DNA of 64,000 bases from Phycisphaerae bacterium (GTDB taxonomy: Bacteria > Planctomycetota > Phycisphaerae > Phycisphaerales > UBA1924), in the NCBI GenBank assembly GCA_022180725.1, contig BQMO01000001.1:1-64000 (forward strand), written 5' to 3'. Position 1 is the stretch's first letter. Each line of letters opens with the position of its first letter. Positions 33,956-42,936 of this stretch are shown here, one piece after another. The translations under genes and the position numbers were made by a program. Below the pieces are notes generated by a model. That model ran no database searches and was not told the DNA's origin. It was given only the letters and a program-made list of their open reading frames with translations.

Positions 33956-35455
33956 CTAACTCGCATGCCCGGGCACACCCGCCTTCAGCCGGCGGATGGT
34001 CGTCGTCGTGCTCTTGCCCTCGACCAGATCGACCAGCACCACGCGCCCGCCGTGCGACTCGACGAACGACGCCCCCACCACCGCGTCCTTGGCGTAGTCC
34101 GCCCCCTTGACCAGCACGTCGGGGCGGATGGCCTCGATCAGACGGAGCGGGGTGTCTTCGCCGAAGTACACGATCGCGCCGACCGATTCGAGCGCGCCGA
34201 GCACCCGGGCACGATCGTCCTGCCCGTTCACCGGGCGCGTCGGTCCTTTGAGCCGCCGCACCGACGCGTCGTCGTTCAGGCCCACGATCAGGAAGTCCCC
34301 CTCCGCGGCGGCTTTCTCCAAGAGGGTGACATGCCCGCTGTGCAGCACGTCGAAACACCCGTTCGTAAACACCACGGACTTGCCCTGGCTCCGCAGCGCC
34401 GCGGCCTGGAGCGCCGCCTGGTCCGCCGACCGCACCTTCCCCCGGTACGGCGTGTCGAGCAAGAGCACGGCGTGATGCACCTGCTCCAGCGGGATGGGCT
34501 TCACCCCGAACACCTCCACCTCCAGCCCCGCCGCCACGTTCGCCAGACGCGTCGCATCCAGCCACGACAGACCATTGGCCCGGCCTGCCGCCAGCGCCGC
34601 CAAGAACATGTCCCCCGCGCCGGTCACGTCATAGACCTGACGCGCCACCGTGGGCACGGCGGCGGGCGCCCCCCCGCGTTCCAGCAGCAGCGCCCCGTGC
34701 CGATCCAGCGTCAGAATGCACGCCTCCAGGCCCAACCGATCGAGCAGCGCATGCGCCAGGCGCGCGTTGTGGGTCGCGTCCGCCTCGTCGCTGGCCGAAA
34801 GCCCCGTCGCTATTTCGGCCTCCGTGCGATTCGGCGTGATCGCCGTCGCCCCGGCGTACGCGGTGCAATCGACCCCCCGCGCCGGATCGACGTACACCGG
34901 CTTGCCCGCCTTCTTCGTTGCCGCGATCACCCGCGCACACAGGTCCGGCGTGCACACACCCTTCCCATAATCCTCGATGCACACCAGGTCGACGTCGGCG
35001 ACGGCCCGCTCGATCGCCCCGGCCAGCGACGCGCTGATCGCCGGCGCCAGGGGTGTCCGTGACTCGTAATCCACCCGGAACATCTTCTGCGGGTGCCGCG
35101 CCTGCGCCAGGCCCACCAGCGATTGCTTGACCGTCGTCGGCCTCGACGGGTCCATGAAGATCCCCCCCACCTCCACGCCCGCCGACGCCAACTGCTCACG
35201 CAGCGCCCGCCCGGCGGGGTCGTCCCCTACCACGCCGAACGCCGTCACACGCGCCCGCAACGCCGCGAGGTCGAGGCAGACGTTCGCCGCCCCGCCCGCG
35301 CGCCGTTCCACCCCGCGCACGTGAAGGATCGGCACCGGGGCATCGGGCGAGAGGCGTTCCGCGTCGCCCGAAACGATCTCATCGAGCATGAAATCGCCCA
35401 CGACCAGGGCCGAGCAGCCCTTCCAGTTCGTCATCGCTTGGAGCAGTTCATCCAT
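33956..35455 (-). CDS. hldE: Bifunctional heptose-7-phosphate kinase / heptose-1-phosphate adenylyltransferase
   Basis: 499 residues, both domains. The N-terminal PfkB/ribokinase fold (about 1-330) has RRAGGAANV, and the catalytic DVTGAGDMF at about 276-284. The C-terminal nucleotidyltransferase (about 355-499) has TNGCFDVLHSGH, with the HxGH nucleotide site, and KSTTTTIRRL near the end. Together they phosphorylate D-glycero-beta-D-manno-heptose 7-phosphate and then make ADP-heptose for LPS inner core, in the cytosol. It is divergent from lptD (97 bases between), tying both to outer-membrane LPS. Length and motifs fit the E. coli HldE (477 residues). Confidence 0.93.
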   Translation of the reverse strand: MDELLQAMTNWKGCSALVVGDFMLDEIVSGDAERLSPDAPVPILHVRGVERRAGGAANVCLDLAALRARVTAFGVVGDDPAGRALREQLASAGVEVGGIFMDPSRPTTVKQSLVGLAQARHPQKMFRVDYESRTPLAPAISASLAGAIERAVADVDLVCIEDYGKGVCTPDLCARVIAATKKAGKPVYVDPARGVDCTAYAGATAITPNRTEAEIATGLSASDEADATHNARLAHALLDRLGLEACILTLDRHGALLLERGGAPAAVPTVARQVYDVTGAGDMFLAALAAGRANGLSWLDATRLANVAAGLEVEVFGVKPIPLEQVHHAVLLLDTPYRGKVRSADQAALQAAALRSQGKSVVFTNGCFDVLHSGHVTLLEKAAAEGDFLIVGLNDDASVRRLKGPTRPVNGQDDRARVLGALESVGAIVYFGEDTPLRLIEAIRPDVLVKGADYAKDAVVGASFVESHGGRVVLVDLVEGKSTTTTIRRLKAGVPGHAS

Positions 35456-35552
35456 CCGCCGAGAGGGTAGGGACGCTCACGCCGCGCCCCACGCGGCACG
35501 CGACAGGGCGGGGTCGCTGACCGCGGCGGAAGGCTCGTAGCATCCGCCCACG

Positions 35553-38500
35553 ATGCGAAGGCCCGTGCACGCAGGGACCGCGGTGCTCGTGTCGGCCTGC
35601 CTGGCCGCCGGGAGTGGGTCCGCCCGCGCCGCCCCGTGGCCGCCGCCCTCGTCCCCCTCGCCCCCACGTGCCACGTCGTTCGGCGGCGCACGTTTCGATC
35701 TCCCCGCACTCGAAGGCCCCTGGTCCATGCGTGCCAACCGCGTGCATCAATGGCAGGATGGCCCAACGCGACGCTGGTCGCTCGTCGGCGAGGTCCGTGT
35801 CATCCTCGCGGGGCGCGAGTTTCGTGCGGCGAAAGCCTCGGCCTGGGCCGAACGCCTCGTTGATGCGCAGGGGCGCACCGTCGAGCAGGTCTTCGTACAC
35901 CTGATCGAAGTGGGCGACCCCGCCGCCCCCGCCGGCGGCGCGGGCGTGACGGCCGAAGAACTTCCCCTTCGTGCCATCATCCTCCCCACGACGCCCCTGC
36001 GCGTATCGGGCGATTTCGTGATCGACGGCCCGCCCGACGCGCGGCGATTTCGTGACGATGCCGACGCCGCCGCCGCGGGTGAAGCCGCCCTGTGGCGGTC
36101 ACTCCAACGCGCCGCGGGGGAGCCGGTCGATCCGCCCCCGGAACCTCTCCCGAAGTTCACACCGCGTACCTCCGGCCCTCGTACGGTCGAGCCGCGCGTC
36201 AAACTTCCACCGCGCGTGTCGATTTCGCCCCGCGCCCTGCCGGACGCACCGCAGCCCGAACCGGCCCGCACGCCTCCCCGCGTGGAGACTCGCGACGCGA
36301 CGCCTCCCCGCCCGGCGCCGACGCAGGAGACACGAACGGCCTCGCCCCCCACGCCTGTTGCGCCATCCGAATCAACGCCCATCCCCACCCCTGAACGAAC
36401 TCCCACGCCGACACCGCCCACGGCAGAAGAACCCGTCGCACCGCCCGCGGCTCAGTCTGCACCGACGACCCCCGTGCCGGAATCCTCGCCACCGGCCCCA
36501 ACACGCCCCGCGCCCGAACCCGGCCCGCCGATCTTCGGCCCCGGGGGCGTCGTCACCCTCTCACCCGGCAACATCACCTTCGTCTCCGGGGACGATGAGA
36601 ACGCCATCATCGCCACCGGGGGCGTGATCCTTCAGTACGTCGAGAACGCCCGCGACCGCGTGCTGCAGCTCTCCGCCAGCCGCGCCGTCGTCTTCACCGA
36701 CCCCGGCCGCCTCGAGGACATGGCCCGCCTCGACGCCCGCACCGTCCGCGGGGTCTACCTCGAGGGCGACGTGACCGCGAGCGACGGGGAGTTCACCGTC
36801 CGCGGGCCGCAGGTCTACTACGACCTCCGCGCCAACAAGGCCGTCATGCTCGACGCGGTTTTCTGGACCTATGACCAGGCGCGGCAGTTGCCCATTTACG
36901 TCCGCGCCACGACGGTCCGGCAGACCAGCGTCGCCTCGTTCACCGCCGAGGGGGCGAAGTTCACCAACAGCCCCTTCCTCGACCCCGAACTCTCCATCGG
37001 CGCATCAACCGTGACCGTCACGCGGCGCGAGCGCGTCGTCGATCCGCCCGGCGATCTCGCGGGGCAGGAGCCTCGCCGCGAAACGTACTCGTGGGTCGAG
37101 GCCCGGCACATTACCGGGCGTCTGCTCGACGTGCCCGTGTTCTACTGGCCCGTGTACTCCGGCAACGTGGAGGAGCGCATCATCAAGGACCTTCGCTTCG
37201 AGAACCGCTCCGGCTCGGGCGGGGCCATCCTCAGCACGCTCAACCTCTTTCCGCTCCTGGGGCTGGAGCGACGCACGTCGGTCTCCGTCGATTTGCTCGC
37301 GGATTACTACTTTCAGCGCGGGCCGGGCGTCGGCGTCGAGGCCTCCTGGGCCGACGGCAACCAGCGGGGCGAGGTCTTCGCGTACACCGTGCCCCTCGAC
37401 GGCGGGACCGACGTCATGAAATCGGGCGCGCGGTTTGTCCGCGACGACGAGTTCCGCGGCATCCTGCTGGGCGAGCAGCGATGGCGCCTCGACGAACGCT
37501 GGACCCTTCTCGCCGAGGTCGCCCTACTCAGCGACGCCGCGGTCATCGACGGCTTCTTCGAGCGTTACGGCGAAACGCGGCGTGAGTTCACCAACCGCCT
37601 CGCCGCCCGCCGCACCGAGGGCGCGACGTACTTCGCGGCCGATTTCTCCGGCCGCTTCGAGGACTTCATCGCCAACGAGTACCTCCTCCAGAGCCAGGGA
37701 TACTCCGTCACGCGGACGCCGGAACTCATGTATGTCCGCCACGCCGACGACCTGCTCGCCCCCGCCGCCCCGGGAACCCTCACCTGGTTCAGCGAGTACC
37801 GCGCCGGGCGTCTGGAACTCAACTTCGACGAAGTCCTCGCCCGCGAGCACGGCCTGACCAGCAACACGCTCGCCCAGCAGGCCCTGGGCCTCAACGCGAA
37901 CCAACGACTCGGCGATGCCCTTCGCGCCATGGGCCTGACCGAAGAAGGCGTCTACCGCCTCGACACCCGCCAGGAACTCGCCGCGCAGTTCGCCGTGGGG
38001 CCCGTCACCGTCAACCCGTTCATCGTCGGGCGCCTCACCTTTCACGACCGCGACTTTTCCGCCTACAGCGGCGACGACCACGACCACGTCCGCCTCTGGG
38101 GCGCGGCGGGCGTCCGCGCCTCGACCACCCTCCAGCGCGTCTACGAGAACGCCAACTCCAGCCTGCTCGACATCAACCGTCTCCGGCACGTCATCGAACC
38201 CAACCTCACCGCCTGGGTCGCCGACGCCACGGTCGACCGCGACGACCTCCCGATCTACGACCAGGACGTGGAAGCCCTGCTCGACGGCGGGATGATCCGC
38301 GCGGGCGTGACGCAGTACTTCCAGACGCAGCGCGGCGCCCCGGGCCGGTGGCACACCGTCAACCTCCTCACGCTGAGCACCGACGTGATGTTCGCTTCCG
38401 ACGACGCCGGCTCGCGCGGGCCCATCGGTCGCTTCTTCGACTTCCGCCCCGAGTACTCGAACCCGGGCGATTACGCCATCGCCGACGCCGTGATGCGCCT

Positions 38501-38915
38501 CACCGACGCCGCCAGTCTGACCGGGAGCGCCGTGTACGACCTCGACGAGGGCGAAATGGCCGCCTCCAGCGTCGGGCTGCTCATCCGGCAGTGGCCCACC
38601 TTCACCGCCGCCGTCGATGTCCGCTACCTCAACCCGCAGGACTCTACCTACCTCACCGGCTCGCTCACCCATCAACTGACCGACAAATACTCCATCGCTA
38701 CCGGCGCCAACTTTGACACCGACCGTGGGGAGTTCCAGACCGTCGGCATCCTCTTCCAGCGCCGGTTCGCCAGCACCATCTTCGGCGTCGGCGTCAGCAC
38801 CAACGAGATCACCGGCGACACGGGCCTCAGTTTCGTCATCCGCCCCTACGGGACGCGCGGCGGGCTGGGCGTTTCCGGCCTCGGGAGCGAATGGACCTCG
38901 CGCTCGGGGTACTAA
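35553..38915 (+). CDS. lptD: LptD-like LPS-assembly outer-membrane protein with long N-terminal and Pro-rich regions
   Basis: 1120 residues. Signal peptide about 1-27; an unassigned domain about 30-190; a Pro/Thr/Glu-rich linker about 195-330; a jellyroll OstA-like segment (about 335-500, VVTLSPGNITFVSGDDENAI); then a beta-barrel (about 530-1120) ending SGLGSEWTSRSGY. VEARHITGRLLDVPVFYWP with a nearby GN is typical LptD. No Cys occurs beyond the signal peptide, so the disulfides used by E. coli LptD are not possible. Role: final insertion of LPS in the outer membrane. It is divergent from hldE. Confidence 0.85.
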   Translation: MRRPVHAGTAVLVSACLAAGSGSARAAPWPPPSSPSPPRATSFGGARFDLPALEGPWSMRANRVHQWQDGPTRRWSLVGEVRVILAGREFRAAKASAWAERLVDAQGRTVEQVFVHLIEVGDPAAPAGGAGVTAEELPLRAIILPTTPLRVSGDFVIDGPPDARRFRDDADAAAAGEAALWRSLQRAAGEPVDPPPEPLPKFTPRTSGPRTVEPRVKLPPRVSISPRALPDAPQPEPARTPPRVETRDATPPRPAPTQETRTASPPTPVAPSESTPIPTPERTPTPTPPTAEEPVAPPAAQSAPTTPVPESSPPAPTRPAPEPGPPIFGPGGVVTLSPGNITFVSGDDENAIIATGGVILQYVENARDRVLQLSASRAVVFTDPGRLEDMARLDARTVRGVYLEGDVTASDGEFTVRGPQVYYDLRANKAVMLDAVFWTYDQARQLPIYVRATTVRQTSVASFTAEGAKFTNSPFLDPELSIGASTVTVTRRERVVDPPGDLAGQEPRRETYSWVEARHITGRLLDVPVFYWPVYSGNVEERIIKDLRFENRSGSGGAILSTLNLFPLLGLERRTSVSVDLLADYYFQRGPGVGVEASWADGNQRGEVFAYTVPLDGGTDVMKSGARFVRDDEFRGILLGEQRWRLDERWTLLAEVALLSDAAVIDGFFERYGETRREFTNRLAARRTEGATYFAADFSGRFEDFIANEYLLQSQGYSVTRTPELMYVRHADDLLAPAAPGTLTWFSEYRAGRLELNFDEVLAREHGLTSNTLAQQALGLNANQRLGDALRAMGLTEEGVYRLDTRQELAAQFAVGPVTVNPFIVGRLTFHDRDFSAYSGDDHDHVRLWGAAGVRASTTLQRVYENANSSLLDINRLRHVIEPNLTAWVADATVDRDDLPIYDQDVEALLDGGMIRAGVTQYFQTQRGAPGRWHTVNLLTLSTDVMFASDDAGSRGPIGRFFDFRPEYSNPGDYAIADAVMRLTDAASLTGSAVYDLDEGEMAASSVGLLIRQWPTFTAAVDVRYLNPQDSTYLTGSLTHQLTDKYSIATGANFDTDRGEFQTVGILFQRRFASTIFGVGVSTNEITGDTGLSFVIRPYGTRGGLGVSGLGSEWTSRSGY

Positions 38916-38942
38916 GCCCGCGGCGATTCACCCGCCGGGCTT
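38914..38942. terminator. Bidirectional terminator between lptD and the lipoprotein gene
   Basis: AAGCCCGCGG/CCGCCGGGCTT stem of about ten pairs with one bulge. It spans the lptD stop and the 3' end of the converging gene (stop at 38928 in the loop), so it overlaps both coding ends. Confidence 0.65.
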
Positions 38943-39794
38943 CTTCGCCGGCTCACCCTTGGGCATCTTCGACGTGTAGTTCGCGTACGCGAACACCGCC
39001 GCCGCCACCGGCAGAAACGCCTTCTCGCCCGCCTTCTGCGAGAGTTGCTCCAGGTTCGCCACGCGCCCGTTCTCCACGTCCGCCCGCAGATCGATCACCA
39101 CGTTGTCGAACGTCGCGATCAAACTCCCGAAGATCTTGTACTGATCCGGCGTCTGCGGCATGAGCGACCCCACCCCGGGCGCGCCCGTCGGCAACACGAT
39201 GTACCACCGATCGTCTTCCGCCCGTCGCATCGTCATCCCCAGGGGCGACAGGATCGGCTGGTCGTCCCACAGCAGCGCCACGCTGTCGTCGGTCAGGAAC
39301 GCCGTCGTCAGCCGCGTCTCGGCCTGCTCCGCCCACCCGTACGGGTCCGCCATCAGGGATTTCAGGAACGAATCAAACGACGACCGCATGGCGTCCCCGC
39401 CGCCCGTCCCCGCCCGCGCCGCGCGACGCCGCCCAGGCCCGCCCATCTGCGAGGTCATCTGCGACAGGAAACTCGTCGCCTTGCCGTTCTTCGCGGCCTC
39501 CTCGGCCTGCGCTTTCAGGGCCGCCACCTCGTCGGGGAACTTCGCCTGTACGCTCGTCCCCATTTTCTGCACGTTCCCGAGGAACACCCCGAGCCGGCGC
39601 ATCAGTTTGCGCATCTCCGGGTCCTCGGCGTAGAAAAAATCCCCTATCCGGTCCGCCCGGCCCTCCAGAATCGTCTCCTTCAGCGCCAGGATCGTCCCCT
39701 CGGGAGTATCGCGCGGGCCTTTCGACTCGCACCCCGTCAGCGCGAGGCCGCCGAGAATCACCAACGCCATCACCATGAGCGTGAGCCGGTTCAT
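38928..39794 (-). CDS. Predicted lipoprotein of unknown function
   Basis: 288 residues. Signal with lipobox LTGC (Cys22) follows MNRLTLMVMALVILGGLA. The mature part is helical with an Ala/Lys segment (VAALKAQAEEAAKNGKATSF) and an AQ-like C-terminal half; a Lys-Pro tail EPAKKPGG ends it. MADPYGWAEQAETRLTTAFL and GKWY-like RWYIVLPTG are the most distinctive parts. No known family is recognised. It is 30 bases downstream of nuoC on the same strand, so probably in the same transcript; its end shares the lptD hairpin. Confidence 0.65.
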   Translation of the reverse strand: MNRLTLMVMALVILGGLALTGCESKGPRDTPEGTILALKETILEGRADRIGDFFYAEDPEMRKLMRRLGVFLGNVQKMGTSVQAKFPDEVAALKAQAEEAAKNGKATSFLSQMTSQMGGPGRRRAARAGTGGGDAMRSSFDSFLKSLMADPYGWAEQAETRLTTAFLTDDSVALLWDDQPILSPLGMTMRRAEDDRWYIVLPTGAPGVGSLMPQTPDQYKIFGSLIATFDNVVIDLRADVENGRVANLEQLSQKAGEKAFLPVAAAVFAYANYTSKMPKGEPAKKPGG

Positions 39795-39824
39795 GCCGAG
39801 TTGTACGCGTGGCCCCGGACCCGG

Positions 39825-40385
39825 TTACGACGAGGCCCGGTCCACCACGCGGTATTGCTCTCGCTCGCCACGTCCCCTCACGGGGTAGTCCTTCCGCAGC
39901 GGGAAGGCCGGGTAGGCCTCCCAGAGCAGGATCCGCCGCAGGTCCGGGTGATTGCGGAAGCGAATCCCCAGCATGTCGAAGACCTCCCGCTCCATCCACT
40001 CCGCCCCGGGCCAGAGGTCGGTCACCGAGTCCACGTACAACGCCGGATCGTCCGCCGTGCCGTCGGTCGGCAGGCTCGGGTCCAGAAAGACCTTCACGAA
40101 GAATCGATCATCCCGCGCGTGCGAGAGCAGGTTGTACACCACGGCGAACCGCCCCGCCGTCTTCGCGGGGTACCCCAAGTAGTCCACCCCCACCACGTCC
40201 GACAGAAAGTTGAACGCGCACCGCGGGTCGTCCCGCAGGAACGCCATCACGCGGTGAAGGTCGCCCGAGGGCACGATGAGCGTCGATTGTCCCCGGAACT
40301 CCGTCCCGCGGAACCCCACGCCGGGGAATGCGGCCTTCACGACGGCGAACATCGGATGGTCAAGCACGGGAGCGGCGTCGGGCAT
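39825..40385 (-). CDS. nuoC: NADH-quinone oxidoreductase subunit C (NuoC)
   Basis: 186 residues from the ATG at 40385. The 30-kDa subunit pattern is clear: FNFLSDVVGVDYLGYP, FAVVYNLLSH, SVTDLWPGAEWMEREVFDMLGI, the hallmark NuoC box (W-x-E-R-E-x-[YF]-D-x-x-G), and DLRRILLWEAYPAFPLRKDYPV. It joins the peripheral arm of complex I beside NuoD. No other nuo gene is in the window; the neighbours are an unknown 198-residue gene and a lipoprotein. Other planctomycete genomes keep nuo genes together, so this may be a second copy or a displaced subunit. Confidence 0.9.
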   Translation of the reverse strand: MPDAAPVLDHPMFAVVKAAFPGVGFRGTEFRGQSTLIVPSGDLHRVMAFLRDDPRCAFNFLSDVVGVDYLGYPAKTAGRFAVVYNLLSHARDDRFFVKVFLDPSLPTDGTADDPALYVDSVTDLWPGAEWMEREVFDMLGIRFRNHPDLRRILLWEAYPAFPLRKDYPVRGRGEREQYRVVDRASS

Positions 40386-40427
40386 GGGTGTGGTTCCGTG
40401 AATCACCGGACTGTAGGTCGTCCCCGC

Positions 40428-41024
40428 TCATCCCTGCCGCGCCGGTTCCGCGATCCATACCCCCGCACCAACCCGCGGCAGGAGCACCCGCTCGATCAGC
40501 CCACGCAGCCCGTCGTCCTCCTTGGGAAGCACAACACCCCGGAGCGACCCATGCCCCGCCAGGGCCTCGGCCAAGCGCGCCACATGATCCTCGGCCTCGG
40601 GCCGCATGCCCGCCGTCATCATCGCCGCCGGCTCGAGCACCAGCCCCCACCCCGACCTTGCGCGCAAAAAACTCAGCGTCGAGGGAATGTCGGAAATCAC
40701 TCCCTCGGCCATGGGCCAGAGGGCCGCACGCCCCTGAGCCGCCAACTCGTCCCACGGGCCGAGCGCCGCTTCGAACGCCCGTCGAGCCGTCGGCATCCAC
40801 GCGGGCGACTCGGGACTGCCCATGGCAACCGGCACTATCAGTTCGCCCGATTCAACCTCCCCCGGGCCTTCATCGATGCGCCGTTGAACAGCAACCACCC
40901 GCCCGGCGCGTGTGCGGACCTCGCGCATGAACGTGTCATGCACCGCAACAACCTTGTGCCAATCGGTGTTAGGCGACTCGCGCAAGAGCGGCGCGACAGT
41001 TGGAGGAGTGTTTGGGTCGGTCAT
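40428..41024 (-). CDS. Hypothetical protein upstream of nuoC
   Basis: 198 residues, without signal peptide or helices. Segments: VVAVHDTFMREVRTRAG, LLRESPNTDWHKVVA, SDIPSTLSFLRARSGWGLVLEP and GHGSLRGVVLPKEDDGLRGL. The pattern of alternating short strands and helices with a Pro-Glu loop (LEPAAMMT) suggests a TIM-barrel fragment or a small alpha/beta domain, but no family is recognised. It is probably the first gene of a nuoC-lipoprotein unit (42-base gap). It is divergent from the 94-residue gene. Confidence 0.6.
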   Translation of the reverse strand: MTDPNTPPTVAPLLRESPNTDWHKVVAVHDTFMREVRTRAGRVVAVQRRIDEGPGEVESGELIVPVAMGSPESPAWMPTARRAFEAALGPWDELAAQGRAALWPMAEGVISDIPSTLSFLRARSGWGLVLEPAAMMTAGMRPEAEDHVARLAEALAGHGSLRGVVLPKEDDGLRGLIERVLLPRVGAGVWIAEPARQG

Positions 41025-41138
41025 GGTCCGTGTTGGTTATCGCTGGGCGCGGAAGAGTTTGGAAGGTCGATGGTGCTTCCTGGATCGCACCATCGGCCGG
41101 AGGCCGCCCGTTCCGTGCCTGACGCACGGGAGTGTACG

Positions 41139-41423
41139 ATGATCGCCAGCGCCATCGCGCCCGCGTCCGAGTTGAACGCCGAGATTCTCGTCCACGAGCA
41201 CGAAAACGGCTCGTTTCGCGGCCTCAATCGCGCCCAACTCATCGGGCGCATCCTCGAGATCAATCCGTCGGCCACGCCTGAGTTCCTGGCGCGGTTCACC
41301 GGCCCGGCCTTGGCCGAGTACCTCGATCACCTCACCCTCACGATCGAACCCCGGGGTCGCGGCTCGGTCTGGGTCCGACGCGCGGGACCCTCGGCCATCA
41401 TGGTTCGGGCCTCCCGCCCGTGA
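41139..41423 (+). CDS. Small conserved-looking protein of unknown function
   Basis: 94 residues; GGGAG lies six bases upstream of the ATG. EILVHEHENGSFRGLNRAQLIGRILEINPSATPEFLARFTGPALAEYLDHL: the body is helical and ends in a beta stretch (LTIEPRGRGSVWVRRAG). No signal peptide or helix. The arrangement could be an Arg/His-rich nucleic-acid-binding or adaptor protein, but this is a guess. It stands alone between the nuoC unit and the TolB-like lipoprotein gene. Confidence 0.6.
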   Translation: MIASAIAPASELNAEILVHEHENGSFRGLNRAQLIGRILEINPSATPEFLARFTGPALAEYLDHLTLTIEPRGRGSVWVRRAGPSAIMVRASRP

Positions 41424-41537
41424 TGTCTGCTGGGGTCGCCGGTCAAACGTGCCGATAGCGGTCATACGCGGCGGTGCGCCGGAGTCATGATCGACTCCCC
41501 CATGCGTGCCGGGCCGATCCTGTTCCACGGAGGGTTC

Positions 41538-42797
41538 ATGAACTCCACGCCACGCCTCGCTCTGCCGTCTTCATTCCTGCTCGCCACGGGCGGTATTCTC
41601 GCCGGCGCCGGGTGCGGGTGGTCCTTGTCCTCATCGAGCACGCCCCCGAACACGGCCAACCCAACCACCGGTGGGGTGCGCGTGGTGCAGGGGCCTTCGG
41701 CCGCCACGACGCCCGCCACCGAAACTCAACCGGCGCCAGCGCATCCCATGACCCCGCCGCGGGCCGCCGAGGTCGCCGAGCCGTCGTACGAGACCAACGC
41801 CCAGCCGAACCTCACCCGAGTGTCGTTCGCGGAGGAAGGCTCCGATTTCGACCCCGCCGTGTCACGCGACGGCGCCCGGCTGGTCTTTGCCAGCACCCAG
41901 CACCGCGCCACGTCCGACATCTACGTGAAACGTGTCGACAGCAAGGCCGTCACGCAACTGACCACCGACCCCGCCGACGACGAGATGCCCGCCATCAGCC
42001 CCGACGGAAATCGCGTGGCCTTCGCCTCGAACCGGAGCGGGAACTGGGACATCTACGTGATGCCGATCAGCGGCGGCAAGGCGGTGCAGGTCACCGACGA
42101 CCCCGCCGACGAGATCCACCCCTCGTGGTCGCCCGACGGTCAGACCCTGGTCTTCAACCGTCGGGGCACGTCCAGCGCGCGCTGGGAAATGTGGACGGCC
42201 AACGTTGGAAACCCCACCACCCCGACCTTCATCGGGTACGGGCTGTTCCCACGCTGGTGCCCCATAGCAGGCACGGGCGAACACGGCGGCGACCTCATCG
42301 CCTACCAGTTGCCCCGCGAGCGTGGCCGGCGGTCATTCGGCGTGTGGACCCTCGAACTCGCCAACGGGGTGGCGTCGAACCAGACCGAGATCGCCAGCAG
42401 CGCCGACGCGGCGTTCATCAAGCCCTCGTGGAGCCCCGACGGCTCGTGGATCGTCTACGCCGAGGTGCCGGCGCCCGAATCGCTCGCCTGGCGCGGACCG
42501 ACCCGCTCGGCGAGCGGGTCGCTCTGGATGCTGGGCGTGAATGGCGAAGGGCGAGTCCGACTTACCGGGAACCAAGGCCTCAATGTCAGCCCGGTGTGGA
42601 CCAGCGGCACCCGCCTGTTCTTCGTCAGCAACCGATCCGGGTCGGAGAGCATCTGGTCGATGGACGTGGGCAGCGCCGTCCAGGCGGCGGGAATGACCGG
42701 CGGAAAAGCCGCGCCCAAGAACTCTCAAACTTCGAACCCACCGCGGGCCGATAACACCCGCGTCACCACGGCCCCGGAGCCGGGCGACCCCCGATAG
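41538..42797 (+). CDS. Lipoprotein with TolB-like PD40 beta-propeller repeats
   Basis: 419 residues from the ATG at 41538, four to five bases after GGAGGG. Lipobox AGAGC at the end of the first helix, then a Pro/Thr-rich linker (about 30-85). PD40 repeats follow: FDPAVSRDGARLVFAS, MPAISPDGNRVAFASNRSG, IHPSWSPDGQTLVFNRRG and IKPSWSPDGSWIVYAE, closing with VSPVWTSGTRLFFVSNRSG. Such propellers bind proteins in the periplasm; TolB works with Pal and the Tol system. No tolQRA or pal gene is beside it, so a general scaffold or reporter role is inferred. A second lipoprotein gene follows. Confidence 0.8.
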   Translation: MNSTPRLALPSSFLLATGGILAGAGCGWSLSSSSTPPNTANPTTGGVRVVQGPSAATTPATETQPAPAHPMTPPRAAEVAEPSYETNAQPNLTRVSFAEEGSDFDPAVSRDGARLVFASTQHRATSDIYVKRVDSKAVTQLTTDPADDEMPAISPDGNRVAFASNRSGNWDIYVMPISGGKAVQVTDDPADEIHPSWSPDGQTLVFNRRGTSSARWEMWTANVGNPTTPTFIGYGLFPRWCPIAGTGEHGGDLIAYQLPRERGRRSFGVWTLELANGVASNQTEIASSADAAFIKPSWSPDGSWIVYAEVPAPESLAWRGPTRSASGSLWMLGVNGEGRVRLTGNQGLNVSPVWTSGTRLFFVSNRSGSESIWSMDVGSAVQAAGMTGGKAAPKNSQTSNPPRADNTRVTTAPEPGDPR

Positions 42798-42936
42798 AAC
42801 CACCGCAACCCGGCCACCGCCGCGCTGGGGTGTTTCCCGGGCGCGGGCTTTCGTTTCGCTCCGCCCATCAGGACTTGGACCGTCGACACCATGACCGATC
42901 GGCATGGTGTGCGACCTCGTGGCGGAGGGTTCGCGG

